From: Caldicellulosiruptor obsidiansis OB47
GTDB taxonomy: Bacteria; Bacillota; Thermoanaerobacteria; Caldicellulosiruptorales; Caldicellulosiruptoraceae
Assembly (NCBI RefSeq): GCF_000145215.1
Contig: NC_014392.1
Location: 2,240,001-2,304,000, forward strand
DNA length: 64,000 nt
Reading direction: 5' to 3'
Part shown: piece by piece, positions 35,124 to 42,764 of the stretch
Layout: each line of letters opens with the position of its first letter
How positions within the stretch are numbered: the stretch's first letter is position 1
Program-made: the position numbers and the translations under genes
The notes under the pieces: model-generated
What the model was told of the DNA's origin: nothing
Databases searched by the model: none
Seen by the model: only the letters and a program-made list of their open reading frames with translations

Positions 35124-38100
35124 TTAGTAGTTTACAATTACAATCACTGGTGATAATACTTCTCTTGACAAGTCAAAATTGTTCTGTGAAATCAGTAACA
35201 AAACCCTGTCACCAAACTGTGGCGCTTCAGCCCTCAAATTTCCATTTGCGTCTATCAAAACAGCTTGGGTTGTGTTAAGTGTAAAACTCTTATCAACTCT
35301 GTTCCATGTCTGAGTCATCATATCATTGTACTGGACATTTAGAATTTTCATATCTTTTCCGACAACACCCGAAACAATATATCCTCCAAAACTTGCATCA
35401 ATTATAACATTTGCATATTTGCCATCATGGATAATATAAATATTTTTATCCTTAAGATTCAATATCTCTTTTGGACTTCCAAGTCCATATACATCACACA
35501 AAACTGTCTGTGTATCGTAAAGAAGAGTTAACTTGCTCGGAACATACTGCCATCCACGCTGACTATCCAAATATACATAATCTTTTAAGCTGATATATTC
35601 AAGCTCTGAAATATCCTGTACCTGCCCACGAACAAATATGGGTTTTGATATGCCCTGTAGCTTCTTCGCAACAACAAGGCTGTCTTGACTTGCAATGCCA
35701 ATTATTTCATCCCCAACCTTGAAGCTTGCAGGGGTTAAAAGCCCATTTGAAATGGTGTACGTTTTGCTTCCTATTGAATATTTGTTACCGGCTACTGTTA
35801 TTGAATTAGAAGACGTCATGCTCACCTCGCCCTGTATCTTGGTAAAAGTCCCTCTTGATATTGCCACAATGGTGTCTAAAATCTCCTGTGAAAATCTTTC
35901 TTTTGTCACAACTATAACAGGTAAGTTTTGAAGTTTTGACAGCGTTGCAGAAGAATTACCATCCAAAATAAACTTCAAATCAGATGGTATCTTGAATGAA
36001 AGCCATGTGTACAGCGGTTCAAATGCGTTGTTTCTCAAAATCTGAATGTCAGAAAGATATAAAACATCTCCAACAACCATTCCTTTTGCAATATAGATAT
36101 TTTTTACATATTCATTTTCTGATATCTCTATCTTTCGGATGTATGCTGAACTTCCATAAAAACTTCCTGTAAGCTTTACATACTGACCTGGCACAACATC
36201 TTTCAAAGCTGCAGGCATACCGTTTTTTACAATATCAACTTTGTCATTTATTTCATATGGTCCATATATTCTCCCATCGATATTGACAATTATTTTTTGG
36301 GGAAGACCACTTGCAAGATTTCTTATAACATTTTCAATCTTTGCAAACTTTTGCTGTATGTTAGAACTTGCCGTGACTGTACGTACAAAATCTCCATTAA
36401 AATAGAGAAAAACCATATCTCCAGGCAAAAGACTCTCCAAGGAGACGGCATTGCCATCCTTTTTAACCTTTATGCCCAGCTTCTTGGAAAATCTGTAACT
36501 CTTCTTCATACCATCTTGATTGTAAATCTCTATATAGGCAAGGTTAGAATCTATTTCGTGCAAAATTCCTGAAACTGTATTCTCAGACTTCTCATCAAAA
36601 GTAGTGCTCATATACTGAACATACCCACAAGCTGTCCCTGCCAAAACTTTCATACCATCATAAAAATCATTTTTTGTAAGAACTCTTGAAAAATCACCCT
36701 TGTCAATGTAGACTGTATCCGATGAAAGAAGATATTCTGTTAATACTCCATTTTGATTGAGAACAACCCTGTCACTTGTAATTCTTGCTATAACTCCCTG
36801 TACTCTTGTTATTTGAGGACTGTCAAGCGAAACCAATGTGATAGTATCTGCTCTATTTTTTCGGACTTTGACCTGTACAAGATTTCCTGTATTCAGTTCG
36901 GAAAAGTTTAAGCTTTTGCCAGAGTTTTCATCATAGATTGTAGCTTTGGGATTTAAAGAAAGATTGTAAACTTTCCCATCCGAAAGTTTTACTGAAAAAG
37001 TCATTTTCTTTGTATCAATTTTTGAGATAGCACCTGTTATATTTTCCTCTCCTGGTCGTTGCAAAAGACTTGCAAGTACAACCTCGTTTTTACCATTTAT
37101 ATAAAAGCTTGCATAGTCCCCTTTTTGAAAATAAGAAGAGCTGAACAAGTTGCTATCTGCTATTACTGCAAAATCCTGCTTACCCGGAGTAACCACAATG
37201 TTTAAGCTGTTTCCACCCTCATTTTCACATACAAAAATAACTTTACCACTGCTAAATTTTTGAATATCCTTTATTTCAAGTTTTACCTCTTTTATCCCGT
37301 TTGCACTCAAGATGTTAGATTTTAAATTTCCAAGAACAAATGCCAGCTCTTCATATGTTATGTAGTCGTCTGGATGAAGATATCCATCAGACCTTCCAAC
37401 AAGAGCACCATTCTTTAAAAGAGTATTTATTGAACTTAAAAACTTGCTGTCTATTTTATCATAATCAGGATAAGTCTTAGCCAAATTCTCATAAGAAATA
37501 GGTATTTTAAATGCCTTTACAACCCAGTAGCAAACTTCCTGACGGGTAGCAGGGGCAGACCTTACAAATATTAAATCGTCATACGAATACGGTCTTCCTT
37601 CATACACAGCTTTTGCAATGGTATCTTCATTTTTCTTTATAAGCTGCTGGGTCATCTTCTCATGTTCTTTTTCACTTGGCTGCACCTGCGCCATCGCATC
37701 CTGATACTCTTTTTTGGACAAAATTTTCATATCATATGCAAGCTGAATATATCCAAGATAAAGATAATTATATGGCTTTACAAGCTTTTGACCTGATGGT
37801 CTTTTTAGTTCCAGCTTCTCAGCTCTAACAAACGCATCCTGCTGTCTGCCCGCACTATTTAAAATCACAGCCAGTGCCTCTTCCTTTGTCAGAGTATCAG
37901 AAGGATTTATCTTTGCTTTCCCAATTGTATTGAAAAATCCAAATGCTGACATAAACAAAAATGTTTCTCTTGAAAAAGCATTTTGAGGCAAATTTAAAAT
38001 TTGGGTATTTTTTACTATATTACTGTAACTGCTGCTTGCTATATACTCCTGACCAGCTTGGATATTTACAGGAATGAGTATACAAAAAAATAAAATTAAA

Positions 38101-38156
38101 ACTGCTATATTTATTAATCTATATAGGCTAATCATTTTAAGTTTATTTCTTATCAT
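35124..38156 (-). CDS. Large secreted SLH-domain protein with repeated beta domains
   Basis: A 1,010-residue exported protein with a signal peptide (ISLYRLINIAVLILFFCILIPVNIQA). SLH repeats lie in the N-terminal part, within about 50–280 (IGKAKINPSDTLTKEEALAVIL; GRSDGYLHPDDYITYEELAFVLG). The rest, 300–1010, is a series of beta-rich units of roughly 70–90 residues, each with a GxI.xI/S....Y.. pattern such as ITGAISKIDTKKMTFSV, VQGVIARITSDRVVLNQ and VSGILHEIDSNLAYIEI, ending at a hydrophobic C-terminus. I see no enzyme motif. It is anchored to the wall by SLH and probably extends outward; function unknown. Confidence 0.85.
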   Translation of the reverse strand: MIRNKLKMISLYRLINIAVLILFFCILIPVNIQAGQEYIASSSYSNIVKNTQILNLPQNAFSRETFLFMSAFGFFNTIGKAKINPSDTLTKEEALAVILNSAGRQQDAFVRAEKLELKRPSGQKLVKPYNYLYLGYIQLAYDMKILSKKEYQDAMAQVQPSEKEHEKMTQQLIKKNEDTIAKAVYEGRPYSYDDLIFVRSAPATRQEVCYWVVKAFKIPISYENLAKTYPDYDKIDSKFLSSINTLLKNGALVGRSDGYLHPDDYITYEELAFVLGNLKSNILSANGIKEVKLEIKDIQKFSSGKVIFVCENEGGNSLNIVVTPGKQDFAVIADSNLFSSSYFQKGDYASFYINGKNEVVLASLLQRPGEENITGAISKIDTKKMTFSVKLSDGKVYNLSLNPKATIYDENSGKSLNFSELNTGNLVQVKVRKNRADTITLVSLDSPQITRVQGVIARITSDRVVLNQNGVLTEYLLSSDTVYIDKGDFSRVLTKNDFYDGMKVLAGTACGYVQYMSTTFDEKSENTVSGILHEIDSNLAYIEIYNQDGMKKSYRFSKKLGIKVKKDGNAVSLESLLPGDMVFLYFNGDFVRTVTASSNIQQKFAKIENVIRNLASGLPQKIIVNIDGRIYGPYEINDKVDIVKNGMPAALKDVVPGQYVKLTGSFYGSSAYIRKIEISENEYVKNIYIAKGMVVGDVLYLSDIQILRNNAFEPLYTWLSFKIPSDLKFILDGNSSATLSKLQNLPVIVVTKERFSQEILDTIVAISRGTFTKIQGEVSMTSSNSITVAGNKYSIGSKTYTISNGLLTPASFKVGDEIIGIASQDSLVVAKKLQGISKPIFVRGQVQDISELEYISLKDYVYLDSQRGWQYVPSKLTLLYDTQTVLCDVYGLGSPKEILNLKDKNIYIIHDGKYANVIIDASFGGYIVSGVVGKDMKILNVQYNDMMTQTWNRVDKSFTLNTTQAVLIDANGNLRAEAPQFGDRVLLLISQNNFDLSREVLSPVIVIVNY

Positions 38157-38192
38157 GCTAAAAAACCCCCGCTTTAGCTTATGAATTCTGTC

Positions 38193-39179
38193 CTATAACA
38201 TATTATCGACAAAGCTTTCTTTTTTCTCAAGAGAAAAGACAAGCTCTTCAAGAAACTCTAAAAGTTCTGTGGCTTTATCTATTCTGTTGATCTTATCTCT
38301 TATCTTAGCAGCATTCTCAATTCCTTTTACAAAAAAACTAAGATGCTTTCTTGCCTCCAATACTGCCATCTTCTCGCCCTTTTCAATGCAAAGCTGTCTG
38401 AAAAACTCAATCGCAACTCTTATCTTCATATGAGGCAAGACCTCAGTCTCCACATATCCCTTTTCAAAACCCTCTTTGATTTGTAGGAACACCCATGGGT
38501 TTCCAAGAGCTGCTCTTCCTATCATGATACTATCCGCACCTGTTATTTCATAAACTCTTTTTGCCGACTCAAAATCAGTTATATCACCATTTGCAACAAC
38601 CGGAATTTTAAGCCTTTCTTTTACCTTTCTTATTATTTCCCAGTCAGCTTTTCCAGAATAAAGCTGTTTCCTTGTTCTTCCATGAACTGTCACAAAAGAG
38701 GCTCCGCTTTCTTGCAGGATGTATGCAAATTCAGGAGCATTAATACTTTCTTCATCAAATCCCTTTCGAATTTTGACAGAAACAGGTTTTCTGCTCACCT
38801 TTGCAACCCTTTCTACAATTCTTGATGCCAAAGAAGGATTTTTCATCAGAGCACATCCTTCACCGCTTTTCACAAGCTTGGGAACAGGACAGCCCATGTT
38901 TATGTCAATAAAATCATACTCAAACTCATCCTGCAATATCTCGGCAGCCTGCGCCATAACTTCAGGGTCGCTGCCAAAAATCTGAACACCTCTTATTTTC
39001 TCTTCCTGTGAAAATGAAATAAGCTCTTTTGTCTTTGTACTGCCAAGAACTAAGGCTTTGCTTGATACCATCTCTGTCACTGTGACATCTGCACCAAACC
39101 TTGAGCAAAGTCTTCTGAAAACCTTGTCTGTAAATCCAGCCATAGGTGCTAAAAAGACTTTTCCTCTGATGTCAAACAT
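38193..39179 (-). CDS. dusB: tRNA-dihydrouridine synthase
   Basis: A 328-residue FMN enzyme that reduces uridine in the D-loop of tRNA. The barrel has APMAGFTDKVFRRLC at the start, the catalytic cysteine in DINMGCPVPK, the flavin-binding KIRKGFD and HGRTRKQLYSG, and the phosphate loop GADSIMIGRAALGNPWVF. The C-terminal helical domain reads EARKHLSFFVKGIENAAKIRDKIN, which contacts tRNA. Length and motifs fit the DusB group of Firmicutes. The gene is read toward the SLH gene on the same strand, 37 bases away, and could be in the same transcript. Confidence 0.93.
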   Translation of the reverse strand: MFDIRGKVFLAPMAGFTDKVFRRLCSRFGADVTVTEMVSSKALVLGSTKTKELISFSQEEKIRGVQIFGSDPEVMAQAAEILQDEFEYDFIDINMGCPVPKLVKSGEGCALMKNPSLASRIVERVAKVSRKPVSVKIRKGFDEESINAPEFAYILQESGASFVTVHGRTRKQLYSGKADWEIIRKVKERLKIPVVANGDITDFESAKRVYEITGADSIMIGRAALGNPWVFLQIKEGFEKGYVETEVLPHMKIRVAIEFFRQLCIEKGEKMAVLEARKHLSFFVKGIENAAKIRDKINRIDKATELLEFLEELVFSLEKKESFVDNML

Positions 39180-39188
39180 CTTTAATTG

Positions 39189-39796
39189 TCAACTCCTTTT
39201 TTGCAGAAAATTCAGTACAGCATCTTTAAATTCTAAAAAATCAGATAAATCTTTTTCAATTATATTTTTGAGAATCTCAAGATTAATAGCTTGATAATCA
39301 TGCACTGCAATATTTCTAAAACCCACCATGGCTTTCAGTTTTTTGACCAACTCTTTTGACACAACATTTTTTCCTCTAACAAATCGAAAGCTTCTCTGCT
39401 GCTTTGCGGAACTCCAAATTTAAAAACTGTGCACAGGTGCATTGCAATGTCTATTGCTGCTTCTACAGCTCTTTGAAGATTTAAAAGTGCATATTCTTTC
39501 AAAGCCCTCATAAAAAATAAATTTTTTCTTTTCTCATCCTCGCAATATATTACCTCTCCTGTGCCAACAATCTGGGCTTTTAGTACAGTGGAAGCCTTTG
39601 TTAAATCAATAAAATCTATATCTCTGTTTAAACTATCCGCAATTTCTTGAGAAACCCAAAACCTCTCAACGTTTGATATTTCTTTATCAGAAAGATATGC
39701 AATGTCAATATCGCTATCTTTTCTAAAATTCCCCTTAACAAGAGAACTAAACAGAATTATAAGCCAGGGCAATATTTCTCTTTTCAAAATATCCAC
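39189..39796 (-). pseudogene. Fused MNT nucleotidyltransferase–HEPN (HepT-like) gene, frameshifted
   Basis: The first part is an MntA-like minimal nucleotidyltransferase: LFSSLVKGNFRKDSDIDIAYL, where the active-site Gly-Ser is read Ser-Ser, but SDIDIA is kept. At about residue 95 it passes directly into a HepT-type HEPN domain (LQRAVEAAIDIAMHLC) and stops after a shift in a run of six A residues (plus strand 39367–39372). In the next frame the domain goes on to FRNIAVHDYQAINLEIL, which holds the Rx4–6H RNase motif, and ends QKRS at 39189. One more A restores one chain of about 200 residues. HepT is normally a separate toxin that MntA neutralises by AMP addition. The start is a GTG without a good ribosome site. 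Confidence 0.75.
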
Positions 39797-39945
39797 AACT
39801 ACCTTTTTGATTTCCTGAATGTTAATCTCACATACGCTTTTTTACCTTCTTTTTTCAAAAACTTTTTGTAGTAACCTACTTACAACAATATTTTACCACA
39901 CTTCAGCCTTTATAAGCTCACTATTTTATCATCAAGACCCTCATT

Positions 39946-40650
39946 TTATGAACATCCCAGCAGCTTTCCAACAAAAACTAAAAACAGCATGTGCACAGGA
40001 TAGAACCAGTAAAAAAAGTATTTATTGAGCTTAAATTCAAAGTCAACTGGAAGCATTCTCACAAAAAGTATCAATACCACACTCAAAATAGAATATACCT
40101 GAAGTTGCCATCCCATAAGGTGTGTGACAATTAATGTAAGAATAGAAAATCCAATAAGCTGCAAAATGGGTTTTTCGTATAAAAAATAAAATAACAAAAC
40201 TGCTAAAACACCATAGATTCCATAGTCCATTGAAACAAAGTATGATATGGCAAGTGGAATAATCACCAGTGGATACCACTTTCTTTTGAAAAAATAAAGG
40301 CAAAGTGCTGCAAAAAAGAAGGTCGCAATGACATTCAGCTCTCCATCACCTGTCATAAGATAAAAAGGATACTGGGATATGATGGCAAATATTAAGAGTC
40401 TTTTTAAATACCTTTTATGGTCAGATGTGTGCCAGAACCCCACCGCCACTTGATAGGCAAAAATGGGAAAGGCAATGCGACCAATTATCCGCAGCAAAGG
40501 TTTTTGTGGAAAATATAAAAATCCTGTATGGTCAATAAACATGGTTATGCAAGCAATAAGCTTTAGCAAATTTGATTTTGAGACAGTAAGTTTTTTTGAA
40601 CACAAAGATAAAAAAGGTATTGACTTTAGTTTTAGTGCTAATCTCTCCAC
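39946..40650 (-). CDS. TraX family membrane protein
   Basis: A 234-residue membrane protein with seven or eight hydrophobic helices. The first, LLKLIACITMFIDHTGFLYF, has the MxxDHxG signature of the TraX family, followed by LLRIIGRIAFPIFAYQVAVGFWHTSDHKRYLKRLLIFAIISQYPF, which is the most conserved stretch. F-plasmid TraX acetylates pilin, so an acyltransferase role is possible, but chromosomal Firmicute members have no proven substrate. It is alone; the frames on either side belong to other systems. Confidence 0.88.
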   Translation of the reverse strand: MERLALKLKSIPFLSLCSKKLTVSKSNLLKLIACITMFIDHTGFLYFPQKPLLRIIGRIAFPIFAYQVAVGFWHTSDHKRYLKRLLIFAIISQYPFYLMTGDGELNVIATFFFAALCLYFFKRKWYPLVIIPLAISYFVSMDYGIYGVLAVLLFYFLYEKPILQLIGFSILTLIVTHLMGWQLQVYSILSVVLILFVRMLPVDFEFKLNKYFFYWFYPVHMLFLVFVGKLLGCS

Positions 40651-40748
40651 CGAAAATCTTTCCCTTCCATAAAAAAGTATTAGTGTTATTTATATTTCTT
40701 CAGCAAAAACAAAAAATCCTTCTTATAGCTCATAAGCAAAATTGTGAA

Positions 40749-40791
40749 GAAAAAATTAAGGACTGCCTCTAAAATTTTACAGACAGCCCTT
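40749..40791 (-). terminator. Intrinsic terminator of the YtrA-type ABC operon
   Basis: On the minus strand AAGGGCTGTC pairs with GGCAGTCCTT around a short loop, and AATTTTTTCTT follows. It lies downstream of the permease gene. Confidence 0.75.
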
Positions 40792-40831
40792 ACAATATTT
40801 GCTCTATTAATTTTTAATTTTCTAAATTTGT

Positions 40832-41512
40832 CTAAGTCTGAAGCCCTTTTTTGAGCGATTTTGTAATAAACAACATAAGAAGGATTATGGTTAAAAAACT
40901 TATTATCAAAATGGTAGAAAAACAAAGATAAATATTTTTAAAGTTATTATCAATAAATGAAATTAATTTTGACCACAAATTAGCTATAAACATAACTGCG
41001 GCAGGCACAATATAATCTACTTTTGTAAATCTTCTATATACATGATAAAACACTATTCCGCCAACTATCCAGCAGTAAATTACAATGATATTTAAGTAGA
41101 AAAGCACTAAAAAGAAATTTACTTTATCCTTTAAAACAAAATATTTAATAACAAATTCGATATACTTTGAGCCATTGAAAAGAAAACCAAGTCCATTGAA
41201 CCAGAGTATAAAGATAACTATATCAAGCAAAAAGTGCAAAAATTCGCTTAGTAGAAAATAGCCTGGAGTAATTTTATTTGAAGAAAATACTAAAAATCTT
41301 TCTGGCTTTGTAAGAAGTTCATTAAACCTGATACAATGAGATATTAAAATCGCTATTGTAGATATGACTGAAAAAATAAAAAATATTGGCGCAATTTCAT
41401 CTTTAGGAAAATATTTTAGAAATATCCACAATAAAATAGCAGTTGAACTTATAGTATAAATAAGATAAAAGTTTAAACTATTTCTGTATTGGTATTTTAC
41501 AAACTTTACCAT
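40832..41512 (-). CDS. ABC transporter permease-like membrane protein
   Basis: A 226-residue membrane protein with six hydrophobic segments: roughly 15–33, 40–58, 90–112, 128–155, 165–182 and 198–220. No enzyme motif is seen. It starts within the stop codon of the ATPase gene (TGATG overlap), so they are translated together and should form one transporter. Such permeases in YtrA-type operons respond to cell-wall antibiotics or export peptides. The sequence itself is poorly conserved, so the call rests mainly on topology and gene order. Confidence 0.75.
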   Translation of the reverse strand: MVKFVKYQYRNSLNFYLIYTISSTAILLWIFLKYFPKDEIAPIFFIFSVISTIAILISHCIRFNELLTKPERFLVFSSNKITPGYFLLSEFLHFLLDIVIFILWFNGLGFLFNGSKYIEFVIKYFVLKDKVNFFLVLFYLNIIVIYCWIVGGIVFYHVYRRFTKVDYIVPAAVMFIANLWSKLISFIDNNFKNIYLCFSTILIISFLTIILLMLFITKSLKKGLQT

Positions 41513-42204
41513 CAGCCTAAAACCTCCTTTTTGAAAAACTGGTTTATAGACACTCCAAATTTTGAACGCAAGTTTTCTGCAGAATCTCTTAAAACTATTT
41601 TCCCGTCTTTTATAAATATTACTTCATCAAATATATGTTCAATTTCGGAAATAATGTTTGTTGAAATAATAATTGTTCTGTCATCTGCCACATTGGCTAA
41701 AATTATTTCAATTATCATATCCCTTGATACAGGATCAATAAAAGCGAAAGGCTCATCTAATAGATATAAATTAGTATTTCTCGAAACTAAAAAAGTAACT
41801 GACAACTTTTCTATTGCACCTCTTGATAAATCATGAATTTTAGAATTCTCATTAATGTTCAAAAATTTAATAAGCTGCTCAGCTTTTTGAAGGTCAAAAT
41901 CATTGAAAAAATCAGAATAAAACATTAAAGCTTCTTTTACCTTCATCCATTTTGGAAATATTATGGAATCCGGCAAGAAAGCAACATACTTACGTGTCTC
42001 AACCCCCACCTCCTTACCGTTTATAAAAACCTCCCCAGAAGTTGGTCTTGCAAAACCTGAAATAATCTTCAAAAGTGTTGTTTTACCTGCACCGTTTTCT
42101 CCTATAAGTCCAATTATTTTTCCTTTATCAGCTGAGAAGTTAATATCATTTAAAACAGTCTTTGAACCATATCTCTTATACAAATTCTTTACTTCAAGTA
42201 GCAT
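41512..42204 (-). CDS. ABC transporter ATP-binding protein
   Basis: A 230-residue ATPase of the ABC-2 exporter type. The Walker A is GENGAGKTTLL, the Q-loop follows in FLPDS, the signature is LSRGAIEKLSV (an LSxGx form with R in place of G at position three) and Walker B is NLYLLDEPFAFIDP, with a downstream H-loop position occupied by STNIISE, so the usual switch histidine is replaced by asparagine. The latter departures are seen in some YtrB-like proteins. It sits between the GntR regulator and the membrane subunit. Confidence 0.88.
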   Translation of the reverse strand: MLLEVKNLYKRYGSKTVLNDINFSADKGKIIGLIGENGAGKTTLLKIISGFARPTSGEVFINGKEVGVETRKYVAFLPDSIIFPKWMKVKEALMFYSDFFNDFDLQKAEQLIKFLNINENSKIHDLSRGAIEKLSVTFLVSRNTNLYLLDEPFAFIDPVSRDMIIEIILANVADDRTIIISTNIISEIEHIFDEVIFIKDGKIVLRDSAENLRSKFGVSINQFFKKEVLG

Positions 42205-42209
42205 TTATT

Positions 42210-42575
42210 TTACTCCTCCCTGCTTAGTTTTTTTTCAAGAATACTCAAAATCTCACATTTGCTATATCCAATCTCATTCATTTCAGCTATAAAATCTTCC
42301 AGTATTTTTTCTGCCATCTTTTCTTTTAAACTCTTAATAAGCTTACCATCAGATATTACAAAATTTCCAATTCCTCTTTCGGTTTTTATAAGGCCTTCTC
42401 TTTCAAGTTCCTGAAAAACCCTTTGCGCTGTGTTTGGATTTATATTGAACTTCTGCGACATTTCACGAACTGAGGGAAGCTTTTCACCAGGCCTTATTTT
42501 GCCACTGACAATCTGCTTTTTTAGGTATTCCAATACTTGTAAATAAATAGGGACATTGGGGTTAAATTCAATCAA
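42210..42575 (-). CDS. GntR-family transcriptional regulator (YtrA type)
   Basis: A 121-residue repressor. The winged helix-turn-helix occupies residues 1–75: PIYLQVLEYLKKQIVSGKIRPGEKLPSVREMSQKFNINPNTAQRVFQELEREGLIKTERGIGNFV, the standard GntR pattern. The tail of about 45 residues is too short for an FadR- or HutC-type ligand domain, which defines the YtrA group. It is the first gene of a three-gene operon with an ABC ATPase and permease, five bases upstream of the ATPase gene. It most likely represses its own operon through the promoter 30 bases upstream. Confidence 0.9.
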   Translation of the reverse strand: MIEFNPNVPIYLQVLEYLKKQIVSGKIRPGEKLPSVREMSQKFNINPNTAQRVFQELEREGLIKTERGIGNFVISDGKLIKSLKEKMAEKILEDFIAEMNEIGYSKCEILSILEKKLSREE

Positions 42576-42594
42576 TTCTCTCCCTCCTGTATTT

Positions 42595-42636
42595 GTGTTC
42601 TAATTAGATAATACACTAATACGATAAGATTGTCAA
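42595..42636 (-). promoter_or_regulatory. Promoter and candidate operator of the YtrA-type operon
   Basis: On the minus strand TTGACA (42631–42636) and TATTAT (42608–42613) are 17 bases apart. The -10 is overlapped by an inverted repeat, GTGT-N14-ACAC (42595–42616), a good candidate site for the GntR protein. Confidence 0.75.
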
Positions 42637-42764
42637 TGGGATATTTTTAGTTTTTTTATCCAACAAAAAATAAATTTCTAAAATGTTTAAAAGAATCTTC
42701 TCTTAAGGCAAGAACATTCTGGTATAATTTAATAAATAGAAGACCATTTTGAAGGTGTGAAAAG

